From Bdellovibrionales bacterium (GTDB taxonomy: Bacteria > Bdellovibrionota > Bdellovibrionia > Bdellovibrionales > UBA1609): DNA of 47,253 nt. Both the position numbers and the translations under genes were made by a program. Positions within the stretch are counted from its first letter, which is position 1. The number at the start of each line of letters is the position of its first letter. Below, piece by piece: positions 25,294 to 35,691 of this stretch. The stretch lies in NCBI GenBank assembly GCA_014323935.1, contig JACOND010000007.1, positions 1 to 47,253 on the forward strand. The letters run 5' to 3'. The notes under the pieces were generated by a model. The model did no database searches. It saw only the letters and a list, made by a program, of their open reading frames with translations, and had not been told where the DNA came from.

Positions 25294-25797
25294 ATGGATT
25301 TTACAAAAATTGAAGAAATGGCTCGAGTCGCTGGGGAACAAAATAATTGCCGTGTTTATGATATCTATAGACATAGAGATTGCTTGCAAATTTTTATCGA
25401 TAAAAAAAAATATGCTGTGAGTTTAGAAGATTGTGAAAGTGTCTTTCATAGTCTTCGTTTTTTATTGCATTCAGAAATGCCTGAAGTTTTGAAAAATAAA
25501 CGTTTAGAGGTTTCAAGTCCAGGGCTTGAAAAATCATTAAGAAAAAAATGGCATTTTGAAGAATGTATTGGTAAAACAATAAAATTTATAACTCATAATC
25601 CTATGTCTATTAAAAATAAAAAAACAGGGCAAATCTTTCAATCTCAATCCTTAACAGGAAATTTAGAGTCAATTCAAAAAGATTGTTTAAAAGTAAAAAA
25701 TTCTAAAATAGAGTGTTCTATACCTTTTTTTAAAATAAAATCGGCTCGGTTAATTTTTCAATTTGATAAACCTAAAAAAGTGAAAAAAACGAGGTAG
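25294..25797 (+). CDS. rimP: RimP, 30S ribosome maturation factor
   Basis: 167 aa. Needed for assembly of the 30S subunit. The N-terminal domain ends in the family motif LEVSSPGLEKSLRK (about residues 69-82), followed by HFEECIGKTIKF and the small SH3-like C-terminal barrel. Start supported by purine-rich AAGAAG upstream. It sits 2 nt before nusA, the usual operon order. Confidence 0.92.
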   Translation: MDFTKIEEMARVAGEQNNCRVYDIYRHRDCLQIFIDKKKYAVSLEDCESVFHSLRFLLHSEMPEVLKNKRLEVSSPGLEKSLRKKWHFEECIGKTIKFITHNPMSIKNKKTGQIFQSQSLTGNLESIQKDCLKVKNSKIECSIPFFKIKSARLIFQFDKPKKVKKTR

Positions 25798-25799
25798 TT

Positions 25800-27269
25800 A
25801 TGTCTTTAAATATTTTATCTAATTTAAATCAAGTTATTGAACAAGTAAGTCGTGATAAAGGTTTAAGTGAAGCTGTTGTTATTAATTCTATTTTGCAAGG
25901 TGTAGTTTCTGCCGTTAGAAAAAAATATGGAACTTACCGTGATATTGAAGTGAAATATAATGAAGAAAAAGGAGAAATAGAGCTTTTTGAATTTAAAAAA
26001 GTGGTGAAAGATGAAGAATTTGAAGATGATTTAATTGAAATTGAATACAGTAAAGCAAAAGATCTGGATTCACAGGCTCATATTGGAGATCAAATAGGGA
26101 TGAGTTTAAATTTAAAAGAATTAGGTCGTATTGATGCTCAAGCTACTAAGCAAATTATTATTCAAAATTTAAGAACAATTGAACATGAAATTATTTTTAA
26201 TGAATTTGAGAAAAGAAAAGGAGAAATTACAAGTGGTGTTGTAAGGAGAGTCGATCCAGGCATGATTGTTGTGGATTTAGATAAGACAGAAGCTTATATT
26301 CCTAGAAAGGAACAAATACCAGGAGAAAAATATAAATCAGGAGATCGCATTCAAGGTTATCTTTTAGAAGTAAGACAAACTACAAGAGGACCTCAAATTA
26401 TTATGTCTAGAACTCATGAAAACTATTTAATTAAGTTATTTGAAAATGAAGTTCCAGAAGTAAGTGAAGGAATTGTAAAAATTGTAGCGGCAGCAAGAGA
26501 GCCTGGTCAAAGAGCTAAAATGTCAGTTTATAGTACAGACTCAGCTGTTCACCCTGTTGGCTCTTGTGTAGGTATTAAAGGAAGCCGTGTTCAAAATATA
26601 ACTCAAGAATTAAAAGGGGAAAGAATTGATGTGATTATTTGGGAAAATGATCCGGTTCAATATATTTGCAATGCTTTAGCTCCTGCTAAAATTTCAAAAA
26701 TTTTAATGGATGAAGATGAAAAAAGCATGCAAATCATTGTTCCCGATGATCAGCTTTCCTTAGCTATAGGAAAAAAAGGACAAAATGTAAGATTAGCCGT
26801 TAAGCTTACAGGTTGGAATTTAAATTTAATTTCTGAAGAAGAATCTAAAAAAGCAAAAAAAGAAGCTTTATTTAGCCTCTCTTTAATTCCTAATATAACA
26901 GAAACAAAAGCTCAAAGTTTATTTCAATATGGCTTTAATCAAATTGAACAAATAGCAAAAGTTAAACCCTCTGATTTAAAGCATATTCCAGAATTTGAAG
27001 ATATATCTTTTTGTGAAAAAGTTATTACATCTGCTCAAGACCTCTTGAAAAAATATGAAAAAGAGGGAATTGAGATTCCAAAAATTAAAATGCAAAAAGA
27101 TAGTAAACCTTTGTCATCTAGTTTAAAAGAACAAGCGGAGGAAATTTTAAGAAAAGAACTTGCTCAATTAGAAGAAAATAGAAATCAAAGTTCAAAGCCT
27201 GTTGAAAATAAACCTGTTGCTATTGAAGAAAAAGAATCTCTTAAAGAAGCAGGAATAAAAAAGAAATAA
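25800..27269 (+). CDS. nusA: NusA transcription elongation/termination factor
   Basis: 489 aa. Binds RNA polymerase and nascent RNA to modulate pausing, termination and antitermination. An N-terminal polymerase-binding domain (1-130, with YGTYRDIEVKYNEE) is followed by an S1 domain (about 135-200, GVVRRVDPGMIVVDL) and KH1 with REPGQRAKMSVYS and GIKGSRVQNI. KH2 has LSLAIGKKGQNVRLA, and one helix-hairpin-helix unit (LIPNITETKAQSLF) follows. The last 50 residues are charged and disordered. Spelling of the N-terminal domain is the main hint of a Bdellovibrionota-like origin. Confidence 0.95.
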   Translation: MSLNILSNLNQVIEQVSRDKGLSEAVVINSILQGVVSAVRKKYGTYRDIEVKYNEEKGEIELFEFKKVVKDEEFEDDLIEIEYSKAKDLDSQAHIGDQIGMSLNLKELGRIDAQATKQIIIQNLRTIEHEIIFNEFEKRKGEITSGVVRRVDPGMIVVDLDKTEAYIPRKEQIPGEKYKSGDRIQGYLLEVRQTTRGPQIIMSRTHENYLIKLFENEVPEVSEGIVKIVAAAREPGQRAKMSVYSTDSAVHPVGSCVGIKGSRVQNITQELKGERIDVIIWENDPVQYICNALAPAKISKILMDEDEKSMQIIVPDDQLSLAIGKKGQNVRLAVKLTGWNLNLISEEESKKAKKEALFSLSLIPNITETKAQSLFQYGFNQIEQIAKVKPSDLKHIPEFEDISFCEKVITSAQDLLKKYEKEGIEIPKIKMQKDSKPLSSSLKEQAEEILRKELAQLEENRNQSSKPVENKPVAIEEKESLKEAGIKKK

Positions 27270-27364
27270 AAATTGTAGAAAAAATCTATAAGCAAAGAAG
27301 ATTAGATAGTAAAAAATAAAAGGGAAAAATAATAACTAAAAGGTGTTTTTGAAGAGAGATTTTT

Positions 27365-29830
27365 ATGAAAGTATATGATTTAGCAAAAAAATTAGAACTT
27401 ACGAGCGTTCAATTAATTAAAAAAGTAAAAAAAGAACTTAAGCTTTCTATAAAAAGTCACATGGCAACTTTGAGTCCTGAAGATGTTCAAAAAATTGAAA
27501 ACTTATTTTCTAAAGAAGAAACTAAAAAAACAAAGAAAAAAACAACTCAAAAAAAAGCCAGTGTCAAAACTCAAAAAGCTAGAAAAACATCTTCTATAAA
27601 GAAAAAAATAAAAGTTGTAAAAAAAGAAAGCCTTGAAAAAGATCAAGCATCTGTAAAAAAACCGGAAATCAAACCCGCTAAAAGACAGGTTATCCTTAGA
27701 AGAAAAGATGAAGCTGTAAAACTAGATTCCCCTCAAAAAACAAAAGAGAAAGTAATTAAAAAAACAGGAGAAGAAAAATTGATTTCTCCTTCTATGATGT
27801 CTTCAAAAAATATGCGTTTAGATTTAGTCTCTGTTAAAACAACAGACCCTTTAGAAGAATGGAGTCCAGAAGAAGATAAAGAAACTCCTATTTTAGATAA
27901 AAAAAATCCTAAAAAACCTATTGCAGAAAAAGAAGTTATTTCTAAATTTAATGCAACAGATTTTAGAAAAAGAGAGGTTATTTTTCAACCTCGTAAAAAG
28001 AGATTGGCTCAAGTGGGTGAGTTTAAAAGTACTCAAATAACAACTCCAAAATCTCATAAAAGAATTCTAAAAGTTCATGGAGAAATGGAGCTTGAAAAAC
28101 TTTGTAAAAAAATAGGAATAAAAAAACAGATTCTTATTAAAAAGTTAAAGTCTGAAGGTTTTAATACAGCAAAACTTAAAGTGTTAGATTATGAAACTAT
28201 TTCTTTAATTATTTCTGATTTTGGTTGGAGAGTAAAGAATACAAAACAAACAGAAAAAGAAATCTTAGATCAAATGGCTATTCAAGCAAATAAAAAAGAT
28301 AAAAAACTGGTAACAAAAGCTCCTGTGGTTACTATTATGGGGCATGTTGATCATGGAAAAACGACTTTATTAGATACAATTAGAAAAACTAAGGTGGCTC
28401 AATTTGAAGCAGGAGGCATTACTCAGCAGATAGGAGCTTATACTGTTTTTTTAGATGAAAAACCTATTACTTTTATAGATACCCCTGGTCATTCAGCTTT
28501 TACACAAATGCGTTCCCGGGGAGCTAGAGTTACAGATATTGTTATAATTTTAGTGGCTGCAGATGATGGCGTTCAACCTCAAACGATAGAAGCTTTAAAT
28601 CACGTTAAATCAGCTAAAACTCCTTTTATAATTGCTGTTAGTAAAATAGATGTTCCAGGAGCAAATATTGATAAAGTAAGAGAACAAATGTCAAAATATG
28701 ATGTTCTTTGTGAAGAATGGGGAGGAGATGTTAGTTTTGTTCCTATTTCAGGTTTAAAAGGAGAAGGAATTAAAGAGCTTTTAGAACAGATACAACTTTT
28801 AGCTGAAATGCAAGAATTAAAATATGATCCCGAAGATTCCGCTACAGGAGTTGTATTAGAATCTCGTAAAGAAAAAGGTTTAGGTTGCATTGTCAGTCTT
28901 TTAGTTCAAAATGGTTCTTTAAAAATAGGATCGACTTTAGTTGTAGGAGAACATGTAGGACGGGTTCGACAAATGAAAAATGATCAAGCTCAATTTATCA
29001 AATCTGCTTTAGCAGGTTTTTCTGTTGAAATGATAGGTTTAAATGATTTACCTCAAGCGGGGGATTCCTTTTGCGTTGTAAAAAATGAAAGATCAGCTAG
29101 GGATTTAATTAATTTAAGAAGGAGTAAAAAACAACTGGATACAAATTTTCAAGAAGAATTAAACCAAGAAGCTATTTTAGAAAAACTAGAAAATTCTTCT
29201 TCAAAAAATAAAAAAAGTATTTTTCATATTATTTTAAAATCAGATACAGGGGGCAGTTTAGAAGCACTTAAAAAAAGCTTAGAAGAAATAAAATCAGATG
29301 AAGTGGAGTTAAAAATCATACATTCTGGTCAAGGTGCTATCACAGAAAGTGATGTTTTACTAGCTTCTACTGTTTCTGGCTCTGTTTTTGGTTTTAATGT
29401 TCGTCCTGATGGGAAAGCCTCTCAAATGGCTAAAAGAAAATTGGTTCCTATTTATTCTTATTCTGTAATTTATAATCTTTTAGATGAAGTTAAAAAACTC
29501 CTTTTAGGTTTATTAAAATCTGACTTTATAGAAGAAGATCAAGGTCGTGCTGAAGTTAGAGATATTTTCCATATCTCAAAAATAGGAACAATAGCTGGAT
29601 GTTATGTCACTAAAGGTAAAATTCTTCGTTCTTCTTTTATTCGCTTGGTTCGAGAGGGACGAATGGTTTTTAATGGTCCTGTTTCTAGTGTCAGAAGACA
29701 TAAAGATGATGTTAAACAAGTGGGAGAAGGTTTTGAATGTGGTATTTCTTTAGAAAATTTTAACGACATAAAACCTAAAGATATTTTAGAGTGTTATGTA
29801 AAAAAAGAACAAGTTCGAACAGAACTTTAA
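27365..29830 (+). CDS. infB: Translation initiation factor IF-2
   Basis: 821 aa. GTPase that places initiator tRNA on the ribosome. IF2_N motif at residues 1-45 (VYDLAKKLELTSVQLIKKVKK), a long Lys-rich linker (50-230) and a second IF2_N-like helical unit (about 240-285). The G domain has GHVDHGKT (about 326-333), DTPGHSAF and SKID. Domains II-IV carry EDQGRAEVRDIF near the end. 95 nt separate it from nusA; it is probably still co-transcribed. Confidence 0.96.
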   Translation: MKVYDLAKKLELTSVQLIKKVKKELKLSIKSHMATLSPEDVQKIENLFSKEETKKTKKKTTQKKASVKTQKARKTSSIKKKIKVVKKESLEKDQASVKKPEIKPAKRQVILRRKDEAVKLDSPQKTKEKVIKKTGEEKLISPSMMSSKNMRLDLVSVKTTDPLEEWSPEEDKETPILDKKNPKKPIAEKEVISKFNATDFRKREVIFQPRKKRLAQVGEFKSTQITTPKSHKRILKVHGEMELEKLCKKIGIKKQILIKKLKSEGFNTAKLKVLDYETISLIISDFGWRVKNTKQTEKEILDQMAIQANKKDKKLVTKAPVVTIMGHVDHGKTTLLDTIRKTKVAQFEAGGITQQIGAYTVFLDEKPITFIDTPGHSAFTQMRSRGARVTDIVIILVAADDGVQPQTIEALNHVKSAKTPFIIAVSKIDVPGANIDKVREQMSKYDVLCEEWGGDVSFVPISGLKGEGIKELLEQIQLLAEMQELKYDPEDSATGVVLESRKEKGLGCIVSLLVQNGSLKIGSTLVVGEHVGRVRQMKNDQAQFIKSALAGFSVEMIGLNDLPQAGDSFCVVKNERSARDLINLRRSKKQLDTNFQEELNQEAILEKLENSSSKNKKSIFHIILKSDTGGSLEALKKSLEEIKSDEVELKIIHSGQGAITESDVLLASTVSGSVFGFNVRPDGKASQMAKRKLVPIYSYSVIYNLLDEVKKLLLGLLKSDFIEEDQGRAEVRDIFHISKIGTIAGCYVTKGKILRSSFIRLVREGRMVFNGPVSSVRRHKDDVKQVGEGFECGISLENFNDIKPKDILECYVKKEQVRTEL

Positions 29831-29862
29831 GAGATTTTTTAAATACTAAAATTTTTTAAGAA

Positions 29863-29889
29863 TTGTAAAAATTTATTATTTAGTATAAG
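29863..29889 (+). promoter_or_regulatory. putative leaderless promoter of manC
   Basis: TTGTAA (29863-29868), 15-bp spacer, TATAAG (29884-29889), 9 nt to the ATG. The spacer is short; no Shine-Dalgarno is present. Confidence 0.35.
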
Positions 29890-29898
29890 TTAAATTTT

Positions 29899-31239
29899 AT
29901 GATTCCTATTATATTGTGTGGAGGTTCTGGAACTAGGTTATGGCCTTTGTTAAAAAAAAAATCCTTTTATAATTTTTTTGGAAACAAAAGCTTATTAGAT
30001 TTAAGTTTAGAAAGGTTAAAAAGTTTTGGACCTATAACTCTTGTTACTACAAAACAGTTTAAAGAAAATCTTGACATAGCTCTTCAATCAAAACAGCTTA
30101 AAATAGAAACTGTATATGAACCTGAAGCAAAAAATACAGCTATTTCAATAGCTTTAGTTTGTTATTTATTCTCAAAAAGAAAAGATTTAAAAGATAAAGT
30201 ATTAGGCTTTTTTCCTTCAGATCATTTTATAGAAAAAGAACAAGAATTTAAAAATATAATAACTCAAGGAATTGAAATATCTAAAAGTGAAAAAAAAATT
30301 ATTACTTTTGGGATTCCTCCTTCTTCAAAGCTCCTTCGTTCAGATTATGGTTATATCAAAGTCAAAAAAACAAATTCCACTTTTTTTAAAGTGCTAGCTT
30401 TTATAGAAAAACCTGATGAAAGGCAGGCTCTTGGTCTACTAAAAAAAGGATATCTTTGGAATTCTGGTATTTTTATCTCTCCTCTTGATTTATTAATTCA
30501 ATATTTTGAAAAGTATTTATCTCAGCTTTGGGAAAAGATTCTCTCTCTAGAAAATCATTCTATTGATTTTGTTTATAAAAATTTAGATTCCATAAGTTTT
30601 GATAAAGGAATTATGGAAAATGTTAAACAGGCTCTTTGTTTACCTTTTGATGTGGCTTGGTCTGATTTAGGGTCCTGGGAAAGTCTTGCAGATTGGAGTC
30701 AAAAAAATCCAGGAGTACTTAATAATCAAGCTTTTAAATTTGAAACAGATTCTAAAAATAATTTTGTGTTTTCAAGTGAAAACAAGATTGCAGGTTTGAT
30801 AGGTATCGAAAATACTCTTGTTATAAATGAAAAAGAGGGTCTTTTAATTTCTAAAAAAGGTCACTCTAAAAATATAAAATCTATGTATAAAAAACTTTCA
30901 AACCTCAAGCCAAGTTTTGTAAAAAAACCTTGGGGAACTTACTCTGTCTTATTAGAAAAAGACTTTTTTAAATATAAGGAATTGAGAGTCCATCCGGGTC
31001 AGAAATTAAGTTATCAATCTCATAAAAATCGAAAGGAGCATTGGATTGTAATAAAAGGTCAGGCGGAAGTTTATATTAATGGTCTAAGAAAAATTTTAAA
31101 TGAAAATGAACATGTTTTTATAGATCAAGGTATAAAACATCAGCTAAAAAATCCAAACTCTCAAACTCTTCTCATTTTAGAAATTCAAATGGGACATTGT
31201 TTAGAAGAAGATATTATTCGTTATAAAGACAAGCTATAA
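29899..31239 (+). CDS. manC: Mannose-1-phosphate guanylyltransferase (ManC-like), two-domain
   Basis: 446 aa. Makes GDP-mannose from GTP and mannose-1-phosphate. The nucleotidyltransferase domain begins with CGGSGTRLWPL (residues 7-17). Further support comes from EPEAKNTAISIAL, FPSDHFI, GYIKVKK, FIEKPDE and LWNSGIF. A C-terminal cupin domain of the type II mannose-6-phosphate isomerase kind follows (KPWGTYSVLL, VHPGQKLSYQSHKNRKEHW). One oddity: the PKQF stretch that normally follows the GTRLWP loop is replaced here by SFYNFF. The enzyme may still work or may use another hexose phosphate. It heads the glycan cluster. Confidence 0.82.
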   Translation: MIPIILCGGSGTRLWPLLKKKSFYNFFGNKSLLDLSLERLKSFGPITLVTTKQFKENLDIALQSKQLKIETVYEPEAKNTAISIALVCYLFSKRKDLKDKVLGFFPSDHFIEKEQEFKNIITQGIEISKSEKKIITFGIPPSSKLLRSDYGYIKVKKTNSTFFKVLAFIEKPDERQALGLLKKGYLWNSGIFISPLDLLIQYFEKYLSQLWEKILSLENHSIDFVYKNLDSISFDKGIMENVKQALCLPFDVAWSDLGSWESLADWSQKNPGVLNNQAFKFETDSKNNFVFSSENKIAGLIGIENTLVINEKEGLLISKKGHSKNIKSMYKKLSNLKPSFVKKPWGTYSVLLEKDFFKYKELRVHPGQKLSYQSHKNRKEHWIVIKGQAEVYINGLRKILNENEHVFIDQGIKHQLKNPNSQTLLILEIQMGHCLEEDIIRYKDKL

Positions 31240-31263
31240 AACTTCCTTGTTACACATGTTTAA

Positions 31264-31292
31264 TTGACTTAAAAGAATAAAGTTATTATTTT
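31264..31292 (+). promoter_or_regulatory. putative leaderless promoter of the GDP-mannose dehydrogenase gene
   Basis: TTGACT (31264-31269), 17-bp spacer, TATTTT (31287-31292), 9 nt to the ATG. Confidence 0.45.
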
Positions 31293-31301
31293 ATTTGAGC
31301 T

Positions 31302-32525
31302 ATGTCTATAAGTGTCATTGGTTTAGGACGTGTAGGTTTAATGACTTTATTTCATTTATCTAAAAAAGGTTTTTCTGTTTATGCGATAGATAAGGATAAA
31401 GAAAAAATTCTACATCTCAAAAAGGGAAGTAATCTTTTTTTTGAACCTGAATTTGATGTGTTATTAAAAAAATATCATAATAAAATTAATTTTCAAACAA
31501 ATCCCATAGATACTCAGTATAATTTTATTGCCATTCCGACACCTTTTGATGAGAAAAAAGAAAAAATAAATTTAAAATTTATAGAATCTCTATTAAATAA
31601 AATAAGTCAAAGCAAATATGAAAAAAAATATGTTTTTATAAGAAGTACTTTGATGCCAGGAAATTGTAAAGACTTATCAGATAAATTCCCTAAACTGTCT
31701 ATTAATTATTTTCCTGAATTTTTTAGAGAAGGTTATTTTGTTGAAGATTATAAAGAGAGTGCTTTTTCTGTTTTAGGATGTGCAAGTAATTTAAAGATAG
31801 AGGTTTTTTCTCAATTTCAATTTCCTTCCTTAGAAATTTGTTCCTTAGAAGAAGCAGAAATTTTAAAATCTATGAGTAATCTTTTTCATGGCTTAAAGGT
31901 AAGTTTTGCAAATGAGCTAGGAAGAATAGCAAAATATTTTAACAGTTCTCCAGATAAAATTAGCAAACTTTTTGTAAAAGATACAAAACTTAATATTTCT
32001 AAAAGGTATTTGAAACCTGGTTTTTCTTTTGGTGGTCCTTGCTTAGCAAAAGATATAAGCTCTCTTAAATCTTTTTGTGATTTTAACAAATCTAGCAAAT
32101 GTATTCTTGCAGAAATGACAAATAAAAGTAATGAAAATCATACAAGCTGGGTCGCTGATCAGATTCTAAAATTCAAACCTAAAACGATCAGTCTTTTAGG
32201 TTTTTCTTTCACAGGAGCTAAAACAATAGATTACAGAGGAAGTTCTGTTTTAGATCTCCTTGAAAATTTATCTTTAAAACAAAAAGATCTGAAAATTTAT
32301 GGTAGGGAAATAGTAAACTCTCCGTTTTATTCATTTTTAAAAGAAGATTCTAAAAAGTTCATGGAAAGTGATTTGTTTATTTTAGGAGGATGGACTCCTC
32401 TTTTAAAAAAATATAAAAAACAACTTTTAAATTATAAAGGTGTTATTTTTGATCTCTTGATTCAAAAAATTCCAGAACCTATAACAAAACATCCTTATTA
32501 TAAAAATATTTACTCTAAACTATAA
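31302..32525 (+). CDS. Nucleotide-sugar 6-dehydrogenase, probably GDP-mannose type
   Basis: 407 aa. Oxidises a nucleotide sugar to its uronic acid with two NAD. The N-terminal Rossmann loop is VIGLGRVGL (5-13). The catalytic cysteine is Cys247 in FGGPCLAKD, and the conserved helix AEILKSMSNLFHGLKVSFANELGRIA carries the catalytic Lys and Asn. PEFFREG matches the PEFLREG motif shared by GDP-mannose and UDP-glucose dehydrogenases. Lying 62 nt after manC, GDP-mannose is the likely substrate, giving GDP-mannuronate; UDP-glucose cannot be excluded. Its end is 5 nt from the convergent pseudogene. Confidence 0.82.
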   Translation: MSISVIGLGRVGLMTLFHLSKKGFSVYAIDKDKEKILHLKKGSNLFFEPEFDVLLKKYHNKINFQTNPIDTQYNFIAIPTPFDEKKEKINLKFIESLLNKISQSKYEKKYVFIRSTLMPGNCKDLSDKFPKLSINYFPEFFREGYFVEDYKESAFSVLGCASNLKIEVFSQFQFPSLEICSLEEAEILKSMSNLFHGLKVSFANELGRIAKYFNSSPDKISKLFVKDTKLNISKRYLKPGFSFGGPCLAKDISSLKSFCDFNKSSKCILAEMTNKSNENHTSWVADQILKFKPKTISLLGFSFTGAKTIDYRGSSVLDLLENLSLKQKDLKIYGREIVNSPFYSFLKEDSKKFMESDLFILGGWTPLLKKYKKQLLNYKGVIFDLLIQKIPEPITKHPYYKNIYSKL

Positions 32526-32530
32526 CTTTT

Positions 32531-34059
32531 TTAAATTTCTTTTTTAACAAAAAGCTTATAAATTTTAAGTTGCGGAACCTCTACTTGAATAAAGAAGGAA
32601 TCTTTTGTTAGAAAATCCTCAAACTCATTTTGATACTCACTAAGTACTATAATACTAAATTCATGGGGATTTATTTTTTCATGTTTCATATAAGTATAGC
32701 CATAATGTTTAGTTATCTGTTTATTTTTTAGTTTTTCTTTTTTATAAGTTTTATGCTTGGTCATCCCATAGATACTCGAATAAACTAGTAATTTTTTGTT
32801 TTGAAAGGAGCTTTTATTTAGATAAGAAATTAACAAACTCACTTGTCGAAATTAGTAATAATTAAATTCAAAATAGGTTTTTTTCCAAGTATTTTTATAA
32901 AAAGATTGCTGTAATTCATGTAAATTTTTGCTTTTTAAAAAATCAGAATTTGAAAAAAAAATAGAAATAAAAGTAAGGAGGAGTAAAATTTTAGAAAAGG
33001 GGAAGTATTTAATAATAAAAGCATTTCCTATAGAAATAAAAAATATAAAAAGAGGAAAAAAATTACGATAGAGTTGATCAGGCCATAGAATCCAGAACAT
33101 ATAAAATAAAAAGATCATACCTAAAGGGATAAAGATTTCTTTTTTTATATTTAAATGCAATTTTTTATATCGGATAAAATAATAAAGAAAAAAGATTATA
33201 GAAAAACAAAAAAATTTAAGCCAAATGGAAGGATAGGATTTTAAAACCCAATCAAAAAAATTTAAAGAGTTATCAAAAAAAACAGAAAAATCAAAAAAAA
33301 GGGGATCAGGATTATGAGGTAATTCTTCTTTTAGAGTAAAGGGATGAGTTGACAAATGCCCGTGTTTTAAAAAGGAAATCAAAAAATGGGAAAGAAAGAC
33401 AAAAAAGGAAGGAATCATATAAAAGAAAGATTTTTTATGTTCCTCTTTATTGAATATTGCATATAAAAATAAAGGTAATAAAAACCCGAGAGAAGATTCT
33501 CTACTTAAAGCTAAAGCTATAGAAAAAAACATTAAACTTTTATATTTTTTTCTGTAAAAGTATAAATACTAGCAAACCCTAAACCCATCATCAAAATTTC
33601 AGCTAGTACATGTGAGGAAGAGGTGAAAAAAAAGTCTTGAAAAGAACAAAAAATAAGAGTGAAAAAAGCTGTTGGTTTATCTTTAAAAAGACTAAATGTC
33701 ATTTTATATAAAGCTCCTAAACAAAAAAAGGATAAGATAAGGCTTGTCATTTTTAAAGGAAACATACTAAAGCCAAAAAGAGAACTTGTGATATAAAGTA
33801 TTAAAGGATGTAAAGAAGGGTGTCCATAAAAATTTATTGAATCATAGTTCCATGGCAAGAAAAAACTGGGTTCTAAATCCAATAAATTATCAGGAGCATA
33901 TACCAATTCATCATTCCAAAGAGGAATAAATAAATCTTTCCATTTAAGGAAAATAAAAAGTGATAGAATACATACAATTTAAATGAAATAAAATTTAGAA
34001 TTTATATGAGAATCTATTTTCTGATCTAATTTATTTAAAGATTCAAATAAAAAGTTCAT
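32531..34059 (-). pseudogene. Broken tandem copy of the GT-C glycosyltransferase
   Basis: Aligns along its whole length with the intact 520-aa gene next door, including the promoter region. Four changes are visible. Codon 27 (33979-33981) is TAA where the intact gene has TCA. The motif PLWDDE has become PLWNDE. A run of eight T at the intact locus is seven T here (about 33545-33551), shifting the frame after EKN. A second TAA (32852-32854) replaces CAA after NYY. The three remaining open pieces (32531-32842, 32852-33532, 33532-33906) are fragments, not genes. High similarity elsewhere means the duplication or a conversion event is recent. Confidence 0.9.
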
Positions 34060-34120
34060 AAATTTTATTATTAGAAAAATAATTGCATTTTGTCATTAAA
34101 TAGTTTTTATTATAAAATTT

Positions 34121-35683
34121 TTAAATTTCCTTTTTAACAAAAAGCTTATAAATTTCAAGTTGCGGAACCTCTACTTGAACAAAAAAGGAATCTTTTTTTA
34201 GAAAATCCTCAAACTCATGATCATCAATTTTAAATACTATAATATTAAATTCATGGTGGGGGGGGGTAGAGAGGTTTACTTTTTCATTTTTTACATCAGT
34301 ATAGTAGCCATAATGTTTAGATATCTGTTTACTTTTTAGTCTTTCTTTTTTATAGGTTTTATGAGTGGTCATTTCATAGATATTCCAATAAATTAGTAAT
34401 TTTTTGTTTTGAAAATAGTTTTTATCTAGGTAATTTTTATTTAAATAAGAAATTAAAAAAATTACTTGTTGAAATTGGTAATAATTAAAACTTTCAAAAG
34501 ATTTATTTTTGAAAGTTTTCTTGTCAAAAGATAGTTTTAATTCATTTAAATTTTTGCTTTTTGAAAAGTCGAACTTTGAAAAAAAACTAAAAATAAAAGC
34601 AAGTAGGATTAAAATTTTAGAAAAGGGAAGATATTTAATAATAAAAGCATTTCCTATAGAAATAAAAAATATAAAAATAGGAAAAAAATTACGCTCTAAT
34701 TGATCAGGCCATAGAATCCAGAACATGTAAAATAAAAAGATCATACCTAAAGGGATAAAGATTTCTTTTTTTATATTTAAATTTAGTTTTTTAGATTGGA
34801 TAAAAGAATAAAGAAAAAGAATTATAGAAAAACAAAAAAGTTTAAACCATATAGAAGGATAAAATGTTAAAAACCAATTGAAAAAATTAAAGGAGTTGTC
34901 AAAAAAAATAGAGAAATCAAAGAAACGAGCATGAGGATTATGAGGTAATTCTCCTAAAGTATAGGGATGAGTTGATAAATGTCCGTGTTTTAAAAAGGAA
35001 ATCAAAAAATGGGAAAGAAAGACAAAAAGGGAAGGAATTATATAGAAGAAAGATTTTTTATGTTGCTTTTTATTGAATATTGCATATAAAAATAAAGGTA
35101 ATAAAAACCCGAGAGAAGATTCTCTACTTGTAGCTAAAGCTACAGAAAAAAACATTAAACTTTTATATTTTTTTTCTATAAAAGTATAAATATTAACAAA
35201 ACCTAAACCCATCATCAAAATATCAGCTAGCACAAACGAAGAATGGGCAAAAAATAAATCTTGAAAAGAACAAAAAAGGAGAGTAAAAAAAGCGATTGAT
35301 TTATCTTTAAAAAGACTAAGTGTCATTTTATATAAAGCCCCTAAACAAAAAAAGGATAAAATAAGGCTTATCATTTTTAAAGGAAACACATTAAAGCCAA
35401 AAAGAGAGCTTGTGATATAAAGGATTAAAGGATGTAAAAAAGGGTGTCCAAAAAAAAGATTTGAATCATAGTTCCATGGCAGAAAAAAACTGAATTCTAA
35501 ATCTAATAAATTATTAGGAGCATATACCAATTCATCATCCCAAAGAGGAATAAATAAATCTTTCCATTTAAGGAATATAAAAAGTGATAAAATGCAGGCA
35601 GTTGAAATAAAACAAGATTTAGAATTTATATAAGAATCTATTTTCTGGTCTAGTTTATTTAAGGATTCAAATAAAAAACGCAT
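34121..35683 (-). CDS. GT-C family membrane glycosyltransferase (PMT/ArnT-like)
   Basis: 520 aa with about ten membrane helices. After the first helix, the loop PLWDDELVYA (about residues 47-56) carries the acidic pair used by lipid-linked-sugar transferases of the dolichyl-phosphate-mannose protein mannosyltransferase/ArnT clan. A GHPFLHPLILYI motif follows. A soluble C-terminal part (about 385-520) ends the protein. It would move a sugar from a polyprenyl-phosphate carrier to an acceptor outside the inner membrane. The divergent GT2 of dolichyl-phosphate-mannose-synthase type next door is a natural supplier of that donor. Confidence 0.78.
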   Translation of the reverse strand: MRFLFESLNKLDQKIDSYINSKSCFISTACILSLFIFLKWKDLFIPLWDDELVYAPNNLLDLEFSFFLPWNYDSNLFFGHPFLHPLILYITSSLFGFNVFPLKMISLILSFFCLGALYKMTLSLFKDKSIAFFTLLFCSFQDLFFAHSSFVLADILMMGLGFVNIYTFIEKKYKSLMFFSVALATSRESSLGFLLPLFLYAIFNKKQHKKSFFYIIPSLFVFLSHFLISFLKHGHLSTHPYTLGELPHNPHARFFDFSIFFDNSFNFFNWFLTFYPSIWFKLFCFSIILFLYSFIQSKKLNLNIKKEIFIPLGMIFLFYMFWILWPDQLERNFFPIFIFFISIGNAFIIKYLPFSKILILLAFIFSFFSKFDFSKSKNLNELKLSFDKKTFKNKSFESFNYYQFQQVIFLISYLNKNYLDKNYFQNKKLLIYWNIYEMTTHKTYKKERLKSKQISKHYGYYTDVKNEKVNLSTPPHHEFNIIVFKIDDHEFEDFLKKDSFFVQVEVPQLEIYKLFVKKEI

Positions 35684-35691
35684 AAATTTTA

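Noticed and set aside
28600..28890. Minus-strand ORF of 96 codons inside infB
   Set aside because: Lies opposite the conserved IF-2 G domain; shadow of codon bias.
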